Source: Chrysoperla carnea | Taxonomy: Eukaryota > Arthropoda > Insecta > Neuroptera > Chrysopidae | Length of the DNA stretch: 64,000 nucleotides | NCBI RefSeq assembly: GCF_905475395.1 | Contig: NC_058339.1 | Coordinates: forward strand, 75,916,520-75,980,519 | Direction of reading: 5' to 3' | Shown here: positions 1 through 11,092 of the stretch, in pieces | Layout: the number at the start of each line of letters is the position of its first letter | Position numbering within the stretch: the stretch's first letter is position 1 | The notes under the pieces: model-generated | Databases searched by the model: none | What the model was told of the DNA's origin: nothing | The model's input: the letters and a program-made list of their open reading frames with translations, nothing else | Position numbers and translations under genes: made by a program

Positions 1-184
1 TTTCCCGACCAAATAATGAAAAAAGTAATATTTTCGTCAGATTCCACTGCTGTGAGCTTTCTCTTCCGTATCTTCTTTGAGCCCCTTTCATATCTTTGAC
101 TGTTGAAAGTTCCAAGGCTTGCTGTTCATTTGTATTAAAATGTTCCCTTTCTGCAGAAATTATATGAATTAGACTGTCATACAT
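1..184 (-). CDS. Open frame running off the left edge, unrecognised; candidate exon
   Basis: Reading leftward from an ATG at 184-182, one frame stays open for about 61 codons to the window edge. This is notable in such AT-rich DNA. The predicted peptide begins MYDSLIHIISAEREHFNTNE, continues through a basic stretch (KGAQRRYGR), and ends in a hydrophobic run (TKILLFSLFG) that could be part of a membrane segment. I do not recognise the family. It lies just downstream of the last resolved exon of the PAF-acetylhydrolase gene. It could be joined in phase to that exon only through a weak acceptor ending at 174 that lacks a pyrimidine tract. The better-looking acceptor ending at 151 gives a stop after five codons in the hydrolase phase. 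It may therefore be an exon of a neighbouring gene on the same strand, or a chance frame. Confidence 0.3.
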   Translation of the reverse strand, partial: MYDSLIHIISAEREHFNTNEQQALELSTVKDMKGAQRRYGRESSQQWNLTKILLFSLFGRE

Positions 185-272
185 TCGAATAACTGTACAT
201 ATTTACACTTTTACGCCCCTTGGTAACCTCGCGCCTGTAAGGATAACCTACCTCTTGTCAAAAAATACTTAC

Positions 273-3200
273 AATAAAGTATACATTTGTCGATCTGATA
301 GATCAGTTTTTACTAATAACTTCTCCATGGCATTCACATTACTGGCTATATGGAACGTTTGTGTATTTATAAATAGTAATGGTTGATGTAACTTCTCAAA
401 AATTGGTGTTTCATCTTTAATTGGAAACATCCATGGATCAAGTAATATACCTTGCCTGAAATCCACAAAATTTACATAAATTAATAAAATTACAGTTAGA
501 AAGTTGAAAGACAATTGCTGTGATTGCCAGCTCTGGAAATTCAGCCGTTCCGTTATTTTGAAACGCTTTCTTAGCGTATAAGTATAAGGTAGCAAAAACA
601 GACATCGAGAAAATAATATCCTTATTTAAATAGGTTGAAATTCTTACAAAGTGCCGCCATTTTGAGAAAAAACGTTTCGACCTAAATCTCCGTAACCGTG
701 TACGAAATTTGTAATGATTTTGTGCATTTAAATAGGGTATTCTACTAAGTTCACAAAAGTCACAAAAAAATATATTTTGGCAAAATAAATATACAACCGT
801 GAAATTTAAAAATGAAATTTAATGTTAAATTTTTTTTATTCTCGCAAAAACGCTGTCAGCCATTTTGTGTGAAGTTATATTGGTAAAAACAACAGTCGTG
901 TATGTAATTATTATATAAATAAATTTGATGGTAACATAACTTACAATTACTAACAAATTAGTAATTAATGCATATTATTTTTGCCTATATGTCATTGGCT
1001 TGTGTTTTAGGTCACATGTTGTACAGATTAAAAATTACGACTTTTAATTTTAATATAATAAAACAATAATGTGCTTTTATGACTCTAAATCAGAATATTT
1101 AAGTACATTTCTAACGGTACAAGATACCGGCGCAGCGGTTTTGAAGCGATAAGTTGATAGTATAGCAATCAGAAATTGATATAAATCTTAATAATTAGCA
1201 ATAGGGTTTTGTAAAAAAGAAAGCTCGAGCAGCTTATTCGGGAAGCTAATTTGTCAGAAAGGGAAAAAAAAAGAAAAATTTAGAAAATTTCAACTTACTT
1301 GAGTCGAACATCACTAGCAAGTGTTAATAATGAAGTAGCACCCCCAAATGAATGACCCATCATCGTTATATCTGATAGATCCAAACAATTATGAAACGCT
1401 TCAAGACTTGTTTCTGTACGTTCATTTTGTACATCTTCTAAAACATTTCGGGGTGCTCGACCTTCATTTATCGCATAAATTAAATTTATCAATTTTATGC
1501 ATTCTTCACTCCGGTATTTAACCTGAAAGAAAAAACAAATTTGATAAAATTTACTGTTTTTTACTCACTCATTCATCGTTTTAACACTCACTTGACGCAT
1601 TCTGGCTGGTAAATGATTTTCTCCGAAATTAATACGTGCATATTCGATAAAAGTACGTTTTCCACGTTTGGCATCATCTTCACTACTATAATAATAAGTA
1701 CTACAACAGGATTCATCTCTAAAACAAACAAAAATTATAGATTTGAATTCTCAAAATTTCAAATATTATAAATTCAGGAATGAATTTTATAAAGGTTTTT
1801 ATAGAGTGGGTTCTTTTTCGTCTTCGAAAAACTTTTTGTGAGCGATTTCCGGGATAGTCTTAACCCCGTACAATAACTTCTATGGACCCCATTGACCAGA
1901 GGCGTAGCTAGGTATTCAAAGGCCCTGGTGTAAAAAAACTGGGGCCCTAACTAAACTGTTTAAGTTTAATCAAATAACTGCAAAACTTATTAAAACTTCT
2001 TCAGTGGACTTCTTAACCAGTACTGGGCTGGTCATACTATCTGAGTCTCTATCAATACTATTTTCTCTTTCCTAGTGTTACAACTATACTAACGCAACTA
2101 TAAAAGATTTTTGTTGCGATAAACTTTTAATTTATTGCCCGTTTTCTTATTGTCTTAACCAACTAAATGTGACGACGAATCTTTCAAATTGGCATTACAA
2201 CACTGCACCCAGAAAGAATACTCAGGAATTTTCCACAAGTTTCGGGCTAGAACAAGAAGTCGAAACTTATTAGGAATTATTCTGTATTCTTTCAAATGAT
2301 TTGCTATGATTAAAGTCGTGTTGCAAAATACTTTTTTGACCAATCCGAATATGGGGGGATTTTAAGCTAGTTCAATACGATAATTGCTGGTTAGGGTTCG
2401 ATTTATAAATTTTTTGCTTATTTTTAATAGAAGCAAATTTATGGGGAAAAATCACTCTTACCTATGTTCAATTGCAGCGACTAGAAAACCTCTTGATGCT
2501 AAATCTGCACATATTGTGCTATAAAAAAACCTTGAACCGCCTAAACCATGCGATAAAATTATACATTTCATTTTACCATTTTGTTTTGGTTTTCCACCAT
2601 TAACCGCAGGAATATGAATAACACCTTCAAAATAATTTTTATTAATAATACATAAAGCAGACTATAGACATTCAATGTTTTTGATTTTGTTCAATTTTCG
2701 ACCTTATTCAATCTTTAATGGTATAATGAAAACAAGGCACCAACAACATAGATTAACACGGTTGTTCGACCGATATATGTTTGCTTATCAGAACATTGTA
2801 TGACGGAAAATTCCATTCATTTATCGATATTACATGTAATTTTTTTAAATAATTAATCAACATAATTAAATAATTAACTTAATTAATTGCCATAATTATG
2901 CAACGTTCCTTTGTCGGTTACTCGATCACTGACCTCACAATTTGACAGATACTTAGAACAGTATAAATTGTAGGTATATGAACAAAATCAATGTGCAGCC
3001 CGCCACCAAATTAGCAACGAGTAATATTTACAATAAGAGTAATTACGATTAACTAATTTATACGAATGATGAAAACGTTAGCTTTCGTAGGAAGTGCGAT
3101 TTAAAAATATGTCATTTTTGCATTTAATCGAAAGAAAATACGATTAAAGTTTATAGATAATCGTAGGTCAAAGCCACCAAAAAGACAGGCGAATGTACGC

Positions 3201-5407
3201 CGAATGTCTTTGCCAACTTTTGGCTAAAGCATTTTTCCGTAGTTAGCGTGTTTTCTTTCGATTAAATGCAATAATGACATATGTTTAAGTCGCGTTTCTT
3301 AGGAATGCTGACAATTTTCGAAGAAATTATTTAGATGGAAAATGTTAGTTTCTTTATGAGGATTTAAATTGGCTATTAAAGAAACCCGAGGAATTAGGTC
3401 CAGTCTAATATCAGAACGTGATGCCCCCCATCAAACTCTGCAACTTTTGTTTAAGTTATTTTTAGATTGGTTAACTAAAAAAACGGGCTATTAGCCATTA
3501 TAGATTAAGGTGGTCCACCCTGTATAAATACTAGTTAAAATGTATAATACATGGACGCTAGAGAAACGCCAATGAGGTGTTTGCCTAGGACGCTTTCGAC
3601 ATTTCATCCGCCTGTGATTGAGACTTTAATATGTGCACTAAATGTCTCAATTTATTGAGGAAAGACAAACGAAAATTGAACGAGGTCATTTAAAAAAAAA
3701 TTTCAAATATTTTCGAATTACAAACCAGAATATAACCACATAACGAATCGTACAACTATAATCCATATCATGACAACTTGTGAAAATCCTCGTACGTAAT
3801 GGTAACCAGGAATCCATGGAACCCATTTATCCCAATATTCCTATATTCGGGGAAAATAGATTAACAAGATATATTTAAACAAGAGAATAAAAAAAAAGGT
3901 GATTTAAAGAAACGTGCTACAACAAAAACGTAGAAAATTAGCCAACGCAAGAAAACTTACTTTATTATGTTATCAATTTTTTGGTTAAAAATAATGCCAT
4001 AATTGACGGGAGTATCAACAACATTGAATTTTGGTATCGATATACAAACATTAAAAAAATTGTTACAAAATCCATTTTAAAAATGTTCATTTTTTGCGGT
4101 AAATGATAGTTCAAAGTCCCTTGATCACAATAAACACAGTCAAATTGGCGTATAAATTTTATCTTTTACGATATTTTTAAAGCATCAAATAACATTTACG
4201 TGATACAAATATTAGTTTTATTCGTAACATAGATTTAAATTCAATGAATATAAATTAATTCTTAACTTGACTAGGCATGTGAGGTCGAACTACTTTAAAC
4301 ATGTTTTGTTAAGTGATGATCTATTTTACTATTATTCTATTAAAGGGTGTTCCATTTTCGATGTTATTTTTAATTTTGTCGCCATTTTGGTGTTCTCTAC
4401 TAGTGTATAGTTTTTCATTTTAAAAAGTGATTATCTTTTGTTTCGGACAGTTTGTTAAAAAACTAATGAGTAACAAATATCTGGTATCTTTGTCAAACTT
4501 ATTACTGTCTGTCCGAAACAATAATGAATCGTAATTGAAATGAAAAGGTTTATGACAAATAAAAACATCCCAGTTAACAAAAATGACGAAATAATCCTTC
4601 GATGAACGTATGATTATTATTTTAAGTCTTAATTAGGGTGGTAAACTCAGTGAGTATATTTAATAATAAAAAAAGAATGTAATACTACATCCTCTGGGCT
4701 CTAATAGCCTTAAATTTTCAGATAAGATGCTCTAAAAGGCAAGATGATTTCACCTGACTTGAAATAAATCCATAAATTCTATAGAATTTGAAGATATCTA
4801 CAATACTTTATACGAAATACGATTTGTTTTTGATACTCCCACAGAAATAAAAACAAATTTCCCAAACTGAAAATTAATAAAACAGTTATAATCAATCATA
4901 TATGCAATTTTTCATGAAACCACAAAATTAAAAGAAATTAATCCAATTAACGAAGAAAAGAAAGATTAAAAACACAGTTAAAAATTTAAAAGATATCATT
5001 CAGTTAGAATAAGGTCAAAAATTCAAAAAAAAAGTATGTCATTAAATAAAAAGACCTCAAAATAAATAATTTGCTGTACCATGTTTCACCAATCACCCAA
5101 TACAAATGTACCTCAATATTCCCTTTAAGTTCTGTTGGGTAATATAAGCGAACGAAGATTCCTTTTTTATCATACTCAGTCATCACATCTAAAATTCCTG
5201 GAATGTACTTCCCTAATAACAAAAAAAAAAAAAAACAAATAAATGTCATTTTTATAGTACTAATTTACATGACACAGTTTTCAAATAAACAAATGAAAAA
5301 CTAGTTGAAAAACCGTTTCCAAGAATTACTGAGAAGATTTATATCAATTTAAACAAACCTGAATCGAAAGGTAAGTGTGAACGATAATTTTTCTTAAAGA
5401 ACAACAT
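273..5407 (-). CDS. Platelet-activating factor acetylhydrolase (intracellular, PAFAH2-like), 3' end unresolved
   Basis: Seven exons join in phase: 5407-5359, 5212-5112, 3840-3726, 2624-2462, 1718-1592, 1522-1299 and 455-273. They encode about 320 residues. The family removes acetyl or short oxidised acyl chains from sn-2 of phospholipids. Family signatures are visible: [10 protein letters not shown] near residues 31-40, the oxyanion-region block [28 protein letters not shown], the nucleophile elbow [10 protein letters not shown] (Ser in GHSFG) and LDPWMFP, whose Asp matches the catalytic Asp. The N-terminus ([19 protein letters not shown]) has no signal peptide, suggesting the intracellular type rather than the secreted plasma form. 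The exon with the catalytic His (GSVHQ-like in relatives) is not seen. It lies beyond the window, or is damaged: a splice at 151 gives LKGTF then a stop. Introns carry repeat fragments. The start codon lies 184 bp from the divergent kinase gene. Confidence 0.85.
1897..1950. mobile_element. Single hAT-like terminus inside PAF-AH intron
   Basis: The motif CAGAGGCGTAGCTAGG at 1897-1912 is followed by GGCCC-rich DNA (GGGGCCC near 1939). It resembles the terminal inverted repeats of hAT elements found across insects. I could not find a matching opposite end in this intron, so it is probably a truncated relic. The family assignment comes from remembered consensus ends, not from a search. Confidence 0.35.
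3086..3305. repeat. Small foldback (MITE-like) in PAF-AH intron
   Basis: Arms 3096-3142 and 3247-3293 are near-perfect inverted repeats; both carry a block like TTTAATCGAAAGAAAA or its complement. They are separated by about 100 bp containing AGACAGGCGAATGTACGCCG. No coding capacity. A later block at 3330-3535 (ending CCACCCTGTATAAATA) is a separate dispersed repeat with a relative near 50560-50760. Confidence 0.6.
3330..3535. repeat. Dispersed repeat copy (relative at 50560-50760)
   Basis: Shared blocks in the same order as at 50560-50760 include TTAGTTTCTTTATGAGGAT, AAAGAAACCCGAGGAA-like, CATCAAACTCT and a terminal CACCCTGTATAAA. Similarity is patchy, so both copies are old. No open frame and no terminal repeats were seen. 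Confidence 0.45.
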
Positions 5408-5591
5408 TTTTTTTCGGTTACACTATAAATATTCTTCTATTGACATTTTATGTAGAACGTTTACGCTAAATTAGGTTATATTTCTACCATTGGCTGCTGG
5501 AGAAATTTGCTGTATCATTTTTAAATGTAATGACGTAACTAATGGCGGGAATTTTTAATTTTAGATTAAAGAAATATTATTATAGTTTGTT
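5408..5591. promoter_or_regulatory. Shared bidirectional promoter between PAF-AH and dNK copy 1
   Basis: Only 184 bp separate the two divergent start codons, so both 5' UTRs and promoters must lie here unless there are upstream noncoding exons. Visible candidate sites are an inverted CCAAT box (ATTGG, 5489-5493), a CRE-like TGACGTAA (5531-5538) and an E2F-like GGCGGGAA (5544-5551). A TATA-like ACTATAAATA lies near 5422, oriented toward the kinase. E2F is known to drive nucleotide-metabolism genes in animals, which suits the kinase; that link is inference here. Confidence 0.5.
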
Positions 5592-7630
5592 ATGGCTGGC
5601 TTAAAAAGGCCATTTCGAGTGGCTGTGGAAGGAAATATTAGTGCTGGAAAAAGTTCGTTTCTTGAATATTTTAAAAGATATTCAAACATTGATACTTATA
5701 CGGTACGAATAATTATATTTTTAGTATTACTCGAATGTATTTAACAAAATTACTTGGGGAGAAAAATCTTTGAAGAGACTAATATTATATTATTGTTAGC
5801 GTCTTTGTTTATAACTCGAGTCGTCGTATAATTTAGACCCATAAAATTATGTAGATATTGAATTTGGATTAGCTGAAAATTAGGAGCTATGTTTAGGTAC
5901 AATATAGGTGCGCATACGAAAAAAGTTGCATAAACAATTTTCCAACAGTTCACAAAAAAAGAAAGGTGTGTCAGGATTTAATAATCTAGCATTCCGTCGT
6001 ATAAAAGTAGATATTTTCTTTTTTCCTAGCTGTAACATTTAAGTGCCACTTGAATGCTTTCAAAAACTTTAAAAAATTTCCAAATTAAATATTTTTTATT
6101 GGCTTTATCTAATTGAGTTTCACCCAGATGTGCTAGTGCTATTAGGAATTTCTAAACGTAGTTGTATCTTGCATCAAAAAAATAAAATAATTTTGAAGAG
6201 CATTTTTAAAATTTGGTTTTTTCCAAATGATACAAATAAAATTATAATCAAGTTTTCAATAAAATTGAGTGATAAATTAGGAATAATTTTGATAAATGCG
6301 CTTAAGTATTTCTTCATCCTTATACATTAATGTGAAGAAAATATGACATGCCTTAAATTTTTTTTAAAAATAGGAACCTATTTCAACTTGGACGAATTTT
6401 AAGGGGAATAATTTATTAGAATTATTATATACGGATATAAAAAAATGGAATTTTTTATTTCAAAATTTTGTACAATTATCGCGATTTAAAATTCAAACAT
6501 CAAAACCAACGAATTTGAATAAAAATGTTCAAATTTTTGAAAGAACACTACAAAGTAACAGGTAATAATTAATAAAATACTATGGACTTATAAAGTCTGT
6601 GATGTGGCTTATATGATGTCATCGATGTCTATATTAAAACTAGATTGCCATCAGCAATTGAATTGTTACATTTAGATTTATTATAGACATCTATAGATAA
6701 ATATTTAAAGGTTCCAATTTTAATTTATATATCGTTAGATTTTGTTTTGGGAAAATGGCATTTGAGCAAGGTTATTTAACACATCCTGAGTTCTTAGTGA
6801 ACACAAAATGGTATGAAACCTTAAATGAACTTGAAGATATTTCAGTTGACTTAATAGGTAAATTTTTACGTTGGTTATTTGTAATTTATTAAAATTATTG
6901 ACTTAATTCGTGTTCTCAATCGACAATAGCTGAGAAAAGGATCGATTTTCGAACCACAATCAGAATAAATTTTCTAAAGCTCGAACAAGCACAGAATTCA
7001 TAAAAACACTGTATAATTGTAAAATTACCTTACCTAATAATTTTTAACAAAAAATTGCAAAAGATGCAACTTCTCTATTGTGGAAAGAAAAGTATTGTGT
7101 CTAGATTTTCTGGGCTGAGTAGATACAAGCCAATCAAATAAATACTCTTTATACCCTAGTTTACAGATCACAATTTCGGTTTCGAAATGCGTAATGGGCA
7201 TAGATTTCGTGTACGTTAAATATTAATTCAAAACCTCTTTTATTAGATGACATCTTCATTCTTAATTTATAACCGTGAAATAATATGGCAGCATTGTCGA
7301 TTAAGAATTAGACGATTAAGTGATATTCACTTTTAATCAACAAACAATAAAAATTAAGTTAATTTTATAGTATATGTTCGATGTAGTCCCGAGACCTGCT
7401 TTCATCGCTTAAAGATAAGAAATCGCACTGAAGAGACCAACGTTAGTTTAAAATATCTACAAGACGTGCATGAAATCCATGATCGATGGTTAATATCACC
7501 TGAATCAGAGCCATGTGCGCCTGTTCTAGTATTAGATGCCGAAAAAGATATAAATGAATTAGTACTCGATTATGAGAAATATAAGGAATATATTTTAGGT
7601 GAAAAAATATATCCATCAAATATCAAGTAA
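5592..7630 (+). CDS. Deoxynucleoside kinase, tandem copy 1
   Basis: Four exons (5592-5702, 6374-6561, 6739-6857, 7371-7630; phases 0, 2, 1) encode 225 residues of the Drosophila dNK / thymidine kinase 2 family. These enzymes phosphorylate deoxynucleosides with ATP for salvage. The P-loop is VEGNISAGKSS (residues 12-22). The catalytic-base motif EPISTW follows the first splice. LLELLY holds the substrate tyrosine, and WNFLFQNFVQ retains the glutamine that contacts the base in Drosophila dNK (Gln81). ERT replaces the usual ERS but keeps the Glu-Arg pair. The LID region RNRTEETNVSLKYLQDVHEI and the later VLVLDA strand are typical. Length is a little short of Drosophila dNK (250), mostly at the termini. 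No clear mitochondrial presequence. A polyadenylation signal AATAAA lies at 7643-7648, 13 bp after the stop. Confidence 0.9.
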
Positions 7631-8518
7631 ATTTTCTATTCGAATAAATAGATATATTAGTGCTTAAGCTGGTTCAGAAATGCAATTAAGCTTTCATATG
7701 ACCAAATAGTAAAAAAAGGAAATGTATAATGATAAAATTTTAATGCAAGCAGTTTTTTCCTCTCGCTTGCGTTCACTATGACTTTCAAGGAGTGATTTTA
7801 TTCCTCCATTCTAGACACGGCCGTGCGCCGTTTTTTTTTTTATATAAAAAACTTTTCCCCCACGTTTGAATAAAAAAAAAAAAATATACGAAAATGATCG
7901 GAAGAAAATCCGACTCGATGCAACTGAAAATAATTGGGGACCTATATGTTTGATAAATTCGTTACAAGGCCACTTTACAAGACCATGATTTATGGTTTTT
8001 TGGACATGTCTGATATATATTTTATCTCCGAACGTTTAGGTTTCTCCAACCGCTCCTTTTGTTTAAATAAGCTGAAATTCGATATGTAGGGTTTTATGTA
8101 AGGCGGATTAATGTTTTAAAAGCGGAGTGATACTTGCAAAATTTGGAGGTGATTCCGAGAGTGGAGAAGAGTTATGGCTTTGAACTTCAGCATAGCAATT
8201 TAGCTAGATAGTTCAAAATTTTTATGTAGATGGGGTTAGTATCAAGAATGAGGGTCTCCCAGGTTGGATTTTTTCAAGGATGTGTCTTTTGATATATCAA
8301 TTTTCCAGCCCTCCTTATCAATTATCGATTTTCCTGCTTACGGATTTTTGAAGTTTGTACTTCTTTAGGCACGTTAATACGCGCGCACAGGGTGGCACGA
8401 AAGTACATGTTGAAGTTAGGTACAATTTTTTAACACCATAAACGAAATGTTACTCACAAAAGACAAGGATAGATAGTTGACAGATTAAATGCTATCTATG
8501 AACGCAATAGATAAGCTT
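7631..8518. other. Intergenic DNA between kinase copy 1 and mariner foldback
   Basis: Nothing gene-like was seen after the polyadenylation signal. There are poly-T/poly-A runs near 7830 and 7870, and a GC-rich snippet (CACGGCCGTGCGCCG) near 7816. No terminal repeats were recognised. Confidence 0.4.
7643..7648 (+). terminator. Polyadenylation signal of dNK copy 1
   Basis: AATAAA sits 13 bp after the stop codon at 7628-7630. The 3' UTR would be very short if this signal is the one used. Confidence 0.45.
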
Positions 8519-9039
8519 AATAGGTTGGCTGATAAGTCCCCGGTCTGACACATAAATGGCGTCGCTAGTATTAAATGCATATTATTTTTATATAGTACCA
8601 ACCTTCAAATGATTCGTGTCAAAATTTGACGTCTGTAAGTCAATTAGTTTGTGAGATAGAGCGTCTTTTGTGAAGCAACTTTTGTTATTGTGAAAAAAAT
8701 GGAAAAAATGGAATTTCGTGTTTTGATAAAATACTGTTTTCTGAAGGGAAAAAATACAGAGTCCGGAAACTCATTATCAAGCCAAGTTTTTGCTTCCACT
8801 GTATTTTTTCCCTTCAGAAAACAGTATTTTATCAAAACACGAAATTCCTTTTTTTCCATTTTTTTCACAATAACAAAAGTTGCTTCACAAAAGACGCTCT
8901 ATCTCACAAACTAATTGACTTACAGACGTCAAATTTTGACACGAATCATTTGAAGGTTGGTACTATATAAAAATAATATGCATTTAATACTAGCGACGCC
9001 ATTTATGTGTCAGACCGGGGACTTATCAGCCAACCTGTT
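8519..9039. mobile_element. Palindromic (foldback) mariner derivative with duplicated transposase N-terminus
   Basis: Both ends are the mariner terminus AGGTTGGCTGATAAGTCCCC; the right copy is its reverse complement, ending at 9037. From each end about 235 bp of the same 5' region run inward, so the element is a near-perfect head-to-head palindrome. Each arm contains the start of a mariner transposase: a frame beginning MEKMEFRVLIKYCFLKGKNT. The minus-strand arm goes further (VEAKTWLDNEFPDS), through the first helix-turn-helix region, and then runs into the opposite arm. The catalytic DDD domain is absent, so it cannot move itself. It sits between the two kinase copies, about 890 bp after the first and 390 bp before the second. 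Family recognition is from memory of insect mariners. Confidence 0.85.
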
Positions 9040-9426
9040 ATATAATCGAAATTACAATTTACTATATATAGTGACTGTATCATGACTCAATACATGAGAT
9101 TATTTGTTTATATTATTTATAAATTATTAAATTTGTTATTACCGAAGAATTTCAACTTCTCACGCGCGTACATTAGTACACACATCTATTTTTGTTTTCA
9201 ACCTTCCAATAATTATTTCATCCAATTTTAGAAAAGGTTCCACCAAGGCTATGTTCAACAAGTGGCGGTAGCTAATACTTAATTTGTCATGAAAAATTTT
9301 AAAATTGGCATAGGTTTTAGCTTAGATTTTCGTTCAGATACAGCTTCATCCTACAAAAAAGCTTGCACTGAAATATCTATAATTTGAAATACATAACAGT
9401 TTTGTTTCGATAACAAAATTTTTAAC

Positions 9427-11037
9427 ATGTTTTATTTAAGATATGTAGAAAAAACGTATCCAGTATTAACAAAACCAATGAAAAATTATCAACAAATATG
9501 CGTTGAAGGTAATTTATCATCTGGAAAATCAATTCTTTTACAAAATTTACAAGATAATAGTTTGATTGAATGTATTCAGGTGAGTTTGCTTGGACATTTC
9601 ATTATTATTATTATTATTTTCTTTTATTGTTTGAGTTTCAGTTTTTGTTTTTACAAATTACCTAATCATTAATTATTTGATTTATTTGAGCACTCATACG
9701 GGGAATGTTGATTTTTTTTATTTTTCCCTGACGATTATTAAAAACGCAATTTGTAATATTATTAAAATTATTAATTCATTAAATTTTTTAAGATAGTTTG
9801 GCCGTAAAACCAATTTTTTTCAGAATTTGATGAAATTAAAATGTACAAGATATTCAGACCCCTCTTTCCACTGCGTACTTGACCAGGGTCCAGCGATTAT
9901 ATGAGCATGTTTTTTGAACTTGGCTATTCGATTTTATTGCTAAGAAATCAGCGCCACAAGTAAAAAAAAATGTAAACTATACTTAAACAACTCAGCTGAT
10001 TTTTTCATTGAATTAAAAGGCAAAAGATACCTACTTGATTATACATTATAATGTGCTGTACTCTTTTATATGTGTGTGGTATGTGTGTATGGTTTTCAAG
10101 ATTTTAAATAAACATTTCCGTTTAATATTATGTATCTATGGGCGTTGCAAACTACTATCTTTTTTCAATCGCTAGATAGAGTCTTCCTTAGTATTAAAAT
10201 CCAATAAGGTGTCACTAAAGTAATGTAACTAACATTTTTTCCCCTAACAATTAATATAGGAACCAATCGACAATTGGCGTGATCTCGAAGGATTTAATTT
10301 ATTAAAACTTTTGTATAGTGATTTAAAAAGATGGAATTTTTTATTTCGAAGTTATGTTCAATTAACATTTTTACAAAGTCATATAAAACAAAATTTGAAT
10401 AATACAAATAATTGTAAACTTTTTGTTATGGAACGTTCGTTGTATAGTAATAGGTAAACAAAAATTTATTTTTTGGAATTTTATTTAAAACCGCTTTGTA
10501 AAAAATATATAAAATAAAAATAAATAAAAATTCAATTGGCTGAGGCAAGATTTGACCCTGGGTACTATTTATTGGAAACTAGAGACGTAGTCAATCGAGC
10601 TATACATCTGTTTTTATTTGTTATTCAAACGAAAATAGTATGTTACAAATTAAATTTCATTCTCAATCGCTTCAATCTATAAATAAGACACAAGTTTACT
10701 TTGGATATTTAGTAAAGAAACTATAATTATTTTAGATACGTATTCATTGAGCATGCGCATAAATTTGGATATTTAACAAAAGCTGAATATGACACGTTAA
10801 TTGCTTGGTTTGATGTTCTTATAGAAAGGTGCGATGTCAATATTGATCATATCGGTAAGTGGAATAGACTCTTCAATAAAGTCTTTACTATGATATTCCT
10901 GATTTGAAAGTTGAAGTCTGTAGATAGAGACAATAACTTTCCAAAATATATGGCCGGTACCCCTTCAGCTTGAAGCGGGAAACTCCAGCAATCGTGTAGT
11001 TTCTCCCGACTTCCGATATTAATCTTTTAGAGTTCTG

Positions 11038-11092
<55 letters not shown>

